NCBI GenBank assembly: GCA_041862635.1
Contig: JBGVTO010000434.1
Location: 1-35,093, forward strand
DNA: 35,093 bases
Direction of reading: 5' to 3'
Source of the DNA: NIOZ-UU13 sp041862635
GTDB lineage: Bacteria; Planctomycetota; Phycisphaerae; Sedimentisphaerales; Anaerobacaceae
In this document: positions 28,135-35,093 of the stretch, one piece after another
Position numbering within the stretch: position 1 is the first letter of the stretch
Layout: every line of letters begins with the position of its first letter
Notes under the pieces: model-generated
The model's input: the letters and a program-made list of their open reading frames with translations, nothing else
What the model was told of the DNA's origin: nothing
Database searches by the model: none
Position numbers and translations under genes: made by a program

Positions 28135-30549
28135 ATGGCCGACAAAATGTTTCATATCGAAAGAGTCCTGCATAAGCTGTCTTTCACTGCTGCTATCCTT
28201 GTGTTGTTATTGATTGTGCCGGGCCTTGCAGCAGGACAGGAACTTAAATTAGATGAACGGCCTGCCGAGCCTGGTGAATGGGGTTACCGCCCTGCCGCCG
28301 GTGCGGTCTCGCAGGTCAATCCGCCGAGCTTTAGCTGGCGGCCACAAAAAGACTTGACATGGGAAATAGAGTGCGCACGTGATTCAAGAATCAATGACAT
28401 TGAATATCGTGTAAAAAATCTCGATTTCAATGTTCACTGTCCACCCGGCGTTTTCAAGCCGGGGACTTATACGTGGCGCTATCGTGGAAAAGACAAGAAC
28501 GGCCGTTATACGAACTGGAGCCAGGGACGAACGTTCACTGTTGCAAGTGGCGCTGTAGATATGCCGCTGCCGGCCCGCAAGGATTTGATTGCCCGGATAC
28601 CAGAAAGCCATCCGCGGCTTTTTATGCGTCCGGAAAACCTCGGGCGACTGCGGGAGCTGGCACGGGGCACAATGAAGCAGGAGTATAACAAACTCGTTAG
28701 TGAATGTGAGAGGATTATGGCCAGGCCGCCTGAGACCGAGGAGCCGTCGAAGTATCAGAAAGATTTAGTGCGCGGCAGTGAGGCCTGGAGGAAGATTTGG
28801 TGGGGTAATCGCACATATACAATCAGAGCGCTCAACAGTGCGGCGACATTGGCTTTTACCCGGCTGCTCGGCGGGCAAGAGAAATACGGCCTTGAGGCCA
28901 AACGCATTCTGCTGGAATGCGCTAAGTGGGACCCGAAAGGCAGCACCGGCTACCGCTACAATGATGAGGCTGGTATGCCCTATAATTATTACTTTTCGCG
29001 CACCTATACTTTTGTTAACGACCTGCTGAGCGAGCAGGAAAAGAAAATCTGCCGAGAGGTGATGAAGGAACGCGGGGAAGAGATGTATGAGCATCTTTGT
29101 CCGCGGCATTTGTGGCGGCCATACGGCAGTCACGCCAATCGGGCGTGGCACTTTCTTGGTGAGATCGGTGTCGCCTTTTTGGGTGAGGTCGAGGGGGCCG
29201 AGGACTGGGTCTGGTTCGCAGCGAACGTCTTTTTTAATGTGTATCCGGTCTGGTGCGACGACGACGGGGGCTGGCACGAGGGGGTCAGCTACTGGTCCAG
29301 TTACATTGGGCGTTTCACCTGGTGGGCTGATGTGATGCGGGAGGCCATGGGTATCAACGCTTATGACAAGCCGTACTTTTCCAGGGCTGGCTATTATGCG
29401 ATGTACCTGATGCCGCCCGGCAAGGTTAGTGGTGGATTTGGCGATGGGGCCAATCGCAGAAGGGCCTCAAGCCTCGTGCCGCTGCTGAGCCAGCTTGCGG
29501 CGCAGGCCGGCAACGGGCATTGGCAGTGGTACGCGGAGCAAATGGGCGGCCCCGAAGTGACATCGGGATACATTGGATTTGTCCGCGGAGCCCTGCCGAA
29601 GGTGGATTCCAAACCGCCTGATGAGCTGCCTATGTCCAAGCTCTTCAGTGGGACCGGTCAGGCATATCTGAATACGACGTTGGAAGATGCAGAAGAAGAT
29701 GTGCAGGTCATTTTCAAGTCGAGCGATATGGGTACTCAGTCGCACGGCAACGAGGCCAACAATTCGTTCGTGCTATGGGCGTATGGTCAGCGGCTGCTGA
29801 TTCGAACCGGCCACTATTATAACTACGGTGGTCCGCATCATCGTGACTGGATGTGGAGCACGCGCTCGGTCAACAATATTACGGTCAACGGTCAAGGCCA
29901 GCGCAAACGTAACGCCAATGCCCGGGGCAAAATTGTTGCTTTCAAAACCACGCCTTCGATGGACATTGTTGTCGGCGAGGCTGGGCAAGCCTATGAACCT
30001 GAGATGGAGCGTTTCACGCGGAGCATTATTTTTGTGAAGCCGGAATTAGTTATTGTTTACGACCGTTTGGAGGCAGGGGAACCGGCAACGTTCGAATACT
30101 GGCTGCACGCTATCAATAAGATTGACGTGGATGACCAGCACAATATTCGCGTCCAAAACGATGACGTGGTTTGTGATATTGATTTTCTAACACCATCAGG
30201 TCTGACTTTCAGCCAGACCCCCCAGTACGACCCGAATCCTATTCCGAGTATCAAGCTGCGGGAGTGGCATCTGACGGCGACGACGGAAGGAAAGAAAAGA
30301 CAGACGGAGTTCGTAACAATATATCGTCCACATCGTCTCAAGGACACTGTACCGGACGAATCAAGTCTGGAGCGGATTGAGGGAGGTTACTTGTTGAAGG
30401 CCAAAGTATCCAACGGTGAGCTCTCAGCGCTTCTTCCAACTTCCGACGATATTGCATTGAAAGCAGACGGTCTGGAAAGCAAAGGTGCAATCAAATGCCG
30501 GCTGGAGAAAGTCGATGGGCAGGTTCACATAGTTGGACTTGATGAATAA
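28135..30549 (+). CDS. Secreted DUF4962/heparinase II/III-like polysaccharide lyase
   Basis: The 804-residue protein has an N-terminal signal peptide (hydrophobic run ILVLLLIVPGLAAG, cleavage before or at QEL). It continues with a fibronectin-like N-terminal region, LDERPAEPGEWGYRPAAG to WSQGRTFTV, as seen in DUF4962 proteins. The helical (alpha/alpha) toroid follows from PRLFMRPENLGRLREL through HANRAWHFLGE and GGWHEGVSYWSSY. A beta-sandwich C-terminal half (HGNEANNSFVLWAYGQ, GGPHHRDWMWSTRSVNN) is like the heparinase II/III family. It should cleave an uronic-acid-containing polysaccharide outside the cytoplasm. AGGAG precedes the ATG. It heads a run with three further genes in the same direction. 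Confidence 0.85.
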   Translation: MADKMFHIERVLHKLSFTAAILVLLLIVPGLAAGQELKLDERPAEPGEWGYRPAAGAVSQVNPPSFSWRPQKDLTWEIECARDSRINDIEYRVKNLDFNVHCPPGVFKPGTYTWRYRGKDKNGRYTNWSQGRTFTVASGAVDMPLPARKDLIARIPESHPRLFMRPENLGRLRELARGTMKQEYNKLVSECERIMARPPETEEPSKYQKDLVRGSEAWRKIWWGNRTYTIRALNSAATLAFTRLLGGQEKYGLEAKRILLECAKWDPKGSTGYRYNDEAGMPYNYYFSRTYTFVNDLLSEQEKKICREVMKERGEEMYEHLCPRHLWRPYGSHANRAWHFLGEIGVAFLGEVEGAEDWVWFAANVFFNVYPVWCDDDGGWHEGVSYWSSYIGRFTWWADVMREAMGINAYDKPYFSRAGYYAMYLMPPGKVSGGFGDGANRRRASSLVPLLSQLAAQAGNGHWQWYAEQMGGPEVTSGYIGFVRGALPKVDSKPPDELPMSKLFSGTGQAYLNTTLEDAEEDVQVIFKSSDMGTQSHGNEANNSFVLWAYGQRLLIRTGHYYNYGGPHHRDWMWSTRSVNNITVNGQGQRKRNANARGKIVAFKTTPSMDIVVGEAGQAYEPEMERFTRSIIFVKPELVIVYDRLEAGEPATFEYWLHAINKIDVDDQHNIRVQNDDVVCDIDFLTPSGLTFSQTPQYDPNPIPSIKLREWHLTATTEGKKRQTEFVTIYRPHRLKDTVPDESSLERIEGGYLLKAKVSNGELSALLPTSDDIALKADGLESKGAIKCRLEKVDGQVHIVGLDE

Positions 30550-30564
30550 AAGGAGTGAAGTAAG

Positions 30565-32013
30565 ATGGCCAAAGATATGGAACAATTATACAATGAAAGA
30601 ATGAAGCGCTACATTACGGCAATGCGGAACGAGAAGCCTGATGTGATTCCGATTCGGCCTTTCGTTGCCGAATTCACAGCCAAGTACGCCGGCTACACCT
30701 GCCAGGAAGTGGCGCATGATTACAACATGGCCTTCGAGGCTGCCGTGAAGTGCGCGAAGGATTTCGACTGGGACGCTGTTGTTCCAAACATGGTCTATGT
30801 CTGGACGGGTCTGGCGCAGGCCGCCGGTTTGCGCTACTACGGCATCCCCGGTATAGGCATCCCCCACACGGTCGGCTTCAACTATATCGAGCCGCCAGAA
30901 GAAGAGGCGTTTATGAAGGCGGATGAATACGATGAGCTGATCGATGACCCGACCGGCTTTCTCTACAACACCTGGCTGCCTCGAGTCTCCACTGAAATCA
31001 GCAAGATTGGTGAGGCCTCGACAACCCGCAATAACCTGGCACTGGTCAAGAGCGGTATGGCTATGCTGCAATACTTCTACGCCTTCGGCCCGCAGATTGC
31101 GAGACTGCGAACCGAATGCGGTACGGGGTCTGCTATTGCAGGCATCTTCAAAGCGCCGTTCGACATTATCGCCGACAAAATGCGAGGCTACTTGGGGCTG
31201 GTGAGTGACATGCAGACGCAGCCCAAGAAAGTACTCAAGGCCTGCGAGGCGCTAATGCCACACCTCGTCAATGTGGGTCTGACTACCGCCGATGCGAACA
31301 AACAGGTACCCATCGGCTACTGGATGCATCGCGGGTGCGTGCCTTTCTTCAATCCGAAACAGTTCGAGTCCCACTACTGGCCCACACTCAAGCCCTGTAT
31401 CGAGGAGTTCTGGAAAAACGGCCACCAGACGCTTTTTTACGCCGAGGGCAGGTGGAAGCATCACTTTGACACCTTCCGCGAGCTGCCCGACCGCAGCATC
31501 GTGTTTCACTGCGATCAGGACGATATCTTCGAGGTCCATCGCACTCTGCACGATAAGTTCGCCATCAGCGGCGGCATCCCGAACGTGATGTTGGGCTGGG
31601 GCACACCTGAGGAAGTACGGGAGTTCTGCCTGCGGGTCATCAAAGAAGTGGCCCGGGATGGGGGTTATATCATGGACGCCGGCGCCATTATGCAGGATGA
31701 CACCGATATTGAGAACATGAAGGTAATGAATCAGGTGTGCCGTGAGTATGGTGTCTATGCGTCCGGCACCTATGAGACACCGATCGATACGCCGCCGTGC
31801 GATTTGCCCACATCAGTGGAGTCGCGCAAAAAAGTGAAAGGCATGGCGGGCCGGGCGGCGCCGCCAGTGAAACCCGGCGTTTGCTTCCCCTGGGAGCAGC
31901 GAGTCAAGGATCTGCCCGAAATCACCGGTGACAAGGCAATGATCCAGAAAATCTGGGAGGACATTGATGCCCTTGGATACACATATATCTGGCAGTGCCT
32001 GCTGTCATTCTGA
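30565..32013 (+). CDS. Uroporphyrinogen decarboxylase family (URO-D) protein, probably a methyltransferase-type member
   Basis: The 482-residue protein follows the lyase by 15 bases with AGGAG before ATG. It has YNERMKRYITAMRNEKPDVI, the entry helix of URO-D-fold proteins, PIRPFVAEF, CAKDFDWDAVVPN and VFHCDQDDIFEVHRTL, then GGIPNVMLGWGTPEEVREFC and GGYIMDAG. True heme-pathway HemE is about 350 residues and has different active-site motifs, so this belongs to the wider URO-D family that includes corrinoid-dependent methyltransferases. In a polysaccharide-degradation cluster it could act on O-methyl groups, but no corrinoid protein is seen nearby. Substrate remains unknown. Confidence 0.8.
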   Translation: MAKDMEQLYNERMKRYITAMRNEKPDVIPIRPFVAEFTAKYAGYTCQEVAHDYNMAFEAAVKCAKDFDWDAVVPNMVYVWTGLAQAAGLRYYGIPGIGIPHTVGFNYIEPPEEEAFMKADEYDELIDDPTGFLYNTWLPRVSTEISKIGEASTTRNNLALVKSGMAMLQYFYAFGPQIARLRTECGTGSAIAGIFKAPFDIIADKMRGYLGLVSDMQTQPKKVLKACEALMPHLVNVGLTTADANKQVPIGYWMHRGCVPFFNPKQFESHYWPTLKPCIEEFWKNGHQTLFYAEGRWKHHFDTFRELPDRSIVFHCDQDDIFEVHRTLHDKFAISGGIPNVMLGWGTPEEVREFCLRVIKEVARDGGYIMDAGAIMQDDTDIENMKVMNQVCREYGVYASGTYETPIDTPPCDLPTSVESRKKVKGMAGRAAPPVKPGVCFPWEQRVKDLPEITGDKAMIQKIWEDIDALGYTYIWQCLLSF

Positions 32014-32080
32014 GTTTGTGATTCCTGTTTGCAAAGCACAATATATACGGCAAAAGTACAACATAATCGGAGGATACACT

Positions 32081-33370
32081 ATGAATCGGAGGTGGCATTT
32101 CACTCGCCGCGACTTCTTGAAAAAGGCAACAGGTGTTATTGCATTTCCGTATATAGTCCCTTCATCAGCGCTGGGTAAGGCAGGGGCTGTCGCGGCAAGT
32201 AAACGAATTACGATAGGCTTTATCGGTGTGGGTGGTCACGGCAGAGCGGTTAATCTTAAGAACTTTCTGGGCAATGCAGATGCTCAAGTGGTCGCTGTTT
32301 GCGACGTCGATGCCAACAACAAAAACATAGCACGCGATATGGTGAACCAGAAATACAGCAATAAGGATTGTGCGACTTACAATGATTTTCGGAATATCAT
32401 CGACCGGGATGATATCGATGCCGTGATGATTTCTACGCCCGACCACTGGCATGTTCCAATTTCAATAGCTGCGGCCAAGGCGGGAAAAGATGTAGAGTGT
32501 GAAAAACCGACATTGACAGTTGAAGAAGGCAGGGTCCTCTGTGAGACGATGAAACGCTACAATCGTGTCTTTCAATGGTCCACGGAAGACAGGTCGGTTG
32601 ATGTATATCACCGGATGTGTGAGTTGGTTCGCAACGGCAGAATCGGCAAGGTGCACACTATCCGAGTTGAGCTGCCCAGCGGGCCGGATACACCAGGAGA
32701 CCCGACGCCTATGCCAGTGCCGGAAGGTTTTGATTATGAGATGTGGCTGGGTCCGGCACCGTATGCACCATATACCAAAGACCGTATTCACTGGAACTTC
32801 CGCTGGATTCTCGATTATTCAGGCGGACAGTTGACAGACTGGGGGGCGCATCTTCTCGATGGTGCACAATGGGGAAATAATACCGAATATACCGGGCCAG
32901 TGGAGGTCGATGGCAAAGGTGTTTTTTGCAACGAGGGACTCTATGACACGGCCAAAGAATATAGAATCGAATATAAATATGCCAACGGTGTTAGATTGAT
33001 AGTGACGTCGGGCACACCGAGCCTGCGATTCGAAGGGTCCGAGGGATGGATAGGTAATGTCGGCTGGAGGGCGAAACTCCAGGCCGAGCCTAAAAACATT
33101 CTGGATTCGGTGATTGGCCCGAATGAGATTCACCTTTATACATGCCCGGCCGGCGAGCAGCGCAATTTCCTGGATTGCATAAAATCCCGAAAGGACTGCT
33201 ACTTCCCGCCGGAGATAGGGCAACGGTGCTTTACAATCGCCCACATCGGCAATATCTCGATGCTCTTGGGACGAAAACTTAAGTGGGACCCAGACCAGGA
33301 ACGCTTCATAAACGATGAGCAGGCCAACCGGATGCTGTCGCGGTCGATGCGTAGTCCATGGCACTTATAG
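32081..33370 (+). CDS. Tat-exported Gfo/Idh/MocA family oxidoreductase
   Basis: The 429-residue protein begins MNRRWHFTRRDFLKKATGVI, a twin-arginine signal (RRDFLKK). The Rossmann domain follows, IGFIGVGGHGRA and VVAVCDVDANN, with STPDHWHVPISIAAAKAGKD and the EKP motif CEKPTLTVEEG (about 138-148). The C-terminal part has YSGGQLTDWGAHLLD. Such periplasmic family members oxidise or rearrange sugars with a tightly held nicotinamide cofactor and are numerous in planctomycetes. I start at 32081, where CGGAGG precedes ATG; the longer frame overlaps the URO-D gene. It is the third member of the lyase cluster. Confidence 0.9.
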   Translation: MNRRWHFTRRDFLKKATGVIAFPYIVPSSALGKAGAVAASKRITIGFIGVGGHGRAVNLKNFLGNADAQVVAVCDVDANNKNIARDMVNQKYSNKDCATYNDFRNIIDRDDIDAVMISTPDHWHVPISIAAAKAGKDVECEKPTLTVEEGRVLCETMKRYNRVFQWSTEDRSVDVYHRMCELVRNGRIGKVHTIRVELPSGPDTPGDPTPMPVPEGFDYEMWLGPAPYAPYTKDRIHWNFRWILDYSGGQLTDWGAHLLDGAQWGNNTEYTGPVEVDGKGVFCNEGLYDTAKEYRIEYKYANGVRLIVTSGTPSLRFEGSEGWIGNVGWRAKLQAEPKNILDSVIGPNEIHLYTCPAGEQRNFLDCIKSRKDCYFPPEIGQRCFTIAHIGNISMLLGRKLKWDPDQERFINDEQANRMLSRSMRSPWHL

Positions 33371-33433
33371 GATTGGCTATTTTATATTGACTATTGTCTA
33401 TTTGTCTATTGGTTATTGAAAAAGGGAGGAATT

Positions 33434-34972
33434 ATGAAAGCTCAAAGCAAAAAGATTTTTGTAATTTTGCTGCTTATTGGGATTTTGTGTTTATTACCGG
33501 CAGTAGATGCCGGTGAAGAAGATGTACATAACAGAGTCAGTCTAACGAGCAGTGATTTTTCTCAATGGCGGACCAAAACAGGGCAATGGGAGATTGTCGG
33601 CGATGCTTTTACGAAGCCCGACAACGAGAAGCTGCTGGGCAGTAAGCCGGGGACGGGAGTAATTATCAACGGGCCTACCGGCAGGACATTCCATCTTTTC
33701 AGCAAGGCAGAATTCGGTGACATAAAAGCCCATATCGAGTTTATGGTTTCCAAAGACTCCAATTCCGGTATTTATTTTATGGGTAGATATGAAATACAGG
33801 TATTCGATAGCTGGCGAAAGAAATCAGAGTATCCGGGAATTGAGTGCGGTGGTATCTATCAGCGCTGGGATGATAACAGAACCCCCAAGGGTTTCGAAGG
33901 ACATTCTCCGCGGGTCAACGTATCGCGAGAGCCGGGACAGTGGCAGACATTTGATGTTGTTTTTCGCTCCCCCCGATTTGACAAGAAGGGATATAAGATT
34001 GCCAATGCCAGGTTTGAGAAGGTTGTCCAGAACGGGATAGTTATCCATGCGGACGTCGAGTTGAGCGGGCCGACGCGGGCCAGTGCGTATAACGATGAAA
34101 AACCAGCCGGGCCTTTGATGCTGCAGGGTGACCACGGGCCGGTGGCGTATCGCAATATCCGGATTGAGCCGGCTGGGCCGAATCCGTTCTTTGCGATGGA
34201 TACCGGAACAAAAGACGACAAACATAAAACCGCAAAAGAGCAGGTGGAAATGATCAAAGAATTAGGATATTCAGGAATCGGATGCACGGCCGGCGAGGGA
34301 CTCGGTGAAATGCTCGAAGAGCTGGATAAGAACGACCTGAGACTGTTTGCGGTTTATCTTGGTGCGAATACTGACGCAGAACAGCCCAAATACGGCCCGG
34401 AATTGAAAGAGGCAATCGAGGTATTAAAGGGGCGCAACGCGATACTGTGGCTTTTTGTGCAAAGCAAGAAGCTCAAGCCGTCCTCGCCGGAAGGTGATGC
34501 GCGTGCTGTGGAAGTCATCCGGGAGATCGCAGATATGGCGGCTGAATCCGGAGTGCGGGTGTCCCTGTATCCACATACAGGCTTCTGGGTAGAGCGGGTA
34601 GAGGACGCAATACGGGTGGCGAAGAAAGTCGACCGCAAAAATGTGGGAGTAACTTTCAATCTCTGTCACTGGCTGAGGACAGACGATGAAAAGAATATGA
34701 AGTCGCTGATAAAATCGGCAATGCCATATTTGTCTGTGGTCAGCATCAATGGTGCTGATAGTGGAGGTAAAGATTGGAAACAATTGATTCAGACGCTGGA
34801 CCGCGGCTCCTTTAATATTCTACGCTTTTTAAAAGTGCTGAAGAAATCTGGCTACACCGGCCCGATAGGACTACAGGGTTATGGCATTGGGGGTGACGCT
34901 TACGAGAACCTGAAACGTTCGATGAGCGCATGGCGCAAGCTAAACAAGAAGTTAGCTGCCAAGGAAAAATAG
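33434..34972 (+). CDS. DUF1080 (3-keto-disaccharide hydrolase type) fused to a sugar-isomerase-like TIM barrel
   Basis: The 512-residue protein has a signal peptide (KKIFVILLLIGILCLLPAVD). A DUF1080 jelly-roll domain follows (about 30-250), with DFSQWRTKTGQWEIV, FGDIKAHIEFMVSKDSNSGI, YFMGRYEIQVFDSW and LMLQGDHGPVAYRNIRI. The second domain (about 255-505) has the xylose-isomerase-like/AP-endonuclease-2 pattern: EMIKELGYSGIGC, LRLFAVYLGA, VSLYPHTGFWVERVED, VGVTFNLCHWL and GYTGPIGLQGYGIGGDAYENL. The two parts could act in sequence on an oxidised sugar made by the upstream oxidoreductase. I start at 33434, where GGGAGGAATT precedes ATG. Confidence 0.88.
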   Translation: MKAQSKKIFVILLLIGILCLLPAVDAGEEDVHNRVSLTSSDFSQWRTKTGQWEIVGDAFTKPDNEKLLGSKPGTGVIINGPTGRTFHLFSKAEFGDIKAHIEFMVSKDSNSGIYFMGRYEIQVFDSWRKKSEYPGIECGGIYQRWDDNRTPKGFEGHSPRVNVSREPGQWQTFDVVFRSPRFDKKGYKIANARFEKVVQNGIVIHADVELSGPTRASAYNDEKPAGPLMLQGDHGPVAYRNIRIEPAGPNPFFAMDTGTKDDKHKTAKEQVEMIKELGYSGIGCTAGEGLGEMLEELDKNDLRLFAVYLGANTDAEQPKYGPELKEAIEVLKGRNAILWLFVQSKKLKPSSPEGDARAVEVIREIADMAAESGVRVSLYPHTGFWVERVEDAIRVAKKVDRKNVGVTFNLCHWLRTDDEKNMKSLIKSAMPYLSVVSINGADSGGKDWKQLIQTLDRGSFNILRFLKVLKKSGYTGPIGLQGYGIGGDAYENLKRSMSAWRKLNKKLAAKEK

Positions 34973-35093
34973 CTCAAAGTTTTTCGTTTATAAACTAACG
35001 ATGATACAAAGAACGAGCCCAGCATAAATATGACCCCGTCGCAAGGAAGGCCGTGTGGAAATGTTGATTCGAGCTTCCGTAATATCGATGAAA

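Noticed and set aside
31964..32080. Longer start for the Tat oxidoreductase
   Set aside because: It would overlap the URO-D gene and put 39 residues before the twin-arginine signal, which must be near the N-terminus; CGGAGG marks the ATG at 32081.
1..35093. CRISPR array, rRNA or tRNA genes
   Set aside because: No regularly spaced direct repeats of CRISPR type and no recognisable rRNA or tRNA sequence were seen; the only short tandem array is the four 8-bp repeats at 24696-24727.

Overview
The window looks like a chromosome segment from a planctomycete of the Phycisphaerae type, probably an uncultured or metagenome-assembled one. The evidence is a family of prepilin-like proteins with an N-terminal FTLIELLVVIAII segment and an H-X9-D(G/W/F) motif near the C-terminus, plus a DUF1080 protein, a Tat-exported Gfo/Idh/MocA oxidoreductase, a DUF4962/heparinase-type lyase and a GH16 glucanase. 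The exact lineage is an inference.

Layout. Positions 1-6530 hold a partial gene, a secreted GH16 glucanase, a possible small RNA with its own promoter and terminator, a class I methyltransferase, ileS and a convergent GT9 heptosyltransferase-like gene. Positions 6750-9714 hold three tandem prepilin-like genes driven by a TTGCAT-N18-TATAAT promoter. Each of the three carries the same in-frame palindromic insert in its leader. Positions 9715-12000 are gene-poor: two terminator-like hairpins with C-rich loops, a 35-residue membrane peptide, a doubtful ORF, a CBS-domain protein and nested dispersed repeats. A fourth prepilin gene (12139-12921) has a near copy of the same promoter and lacks the insert.

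A fifth prepilin gene is cut in two by an AT-rich integrated element of about 11.5 kb (13713-25216). Its 3' end resumes at 25217. Joining the halves at an AT dinucleotide restores the reading frame. The element encodes a large serine integrase at one end and an excisionase-like HTH protein at the other. Between them are a second, small serine-recombinase-like protein, a winged-helix protein, a C2H2 zinc-finger protein, an HNH nuclease, a large terminase, an XkdF-type protease and several small proteins. I recognise no portal, capsid, tail, lysis or replication gene, so it resembles a phage satellite or a reduced prophage. It also holds an unusual density of structured nucleic acid: a four-way-junction RNA candidate, a terminator/antiterminator pair, a three-way-junction RNA candidate and a long hairpin over the integrase start codon.

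To the right, a DUF134 regulator and a NifX/NifB-like metal-cofactor protein form a coupled pair on the minus strand, followed by a NUDIX hydrolase. A plus-strand run then holds pyrD, a secreted DUF4962/heparinase-like lyase, a URO-D-family methyltransferase-like protein, a Tat-exported oxidoreductase and a DUF1080-TIM-barrel fusion. The last four look like a cluster for taking apart an uronate-rich or methylated polysaccharide. That role is inferred from families and context only.
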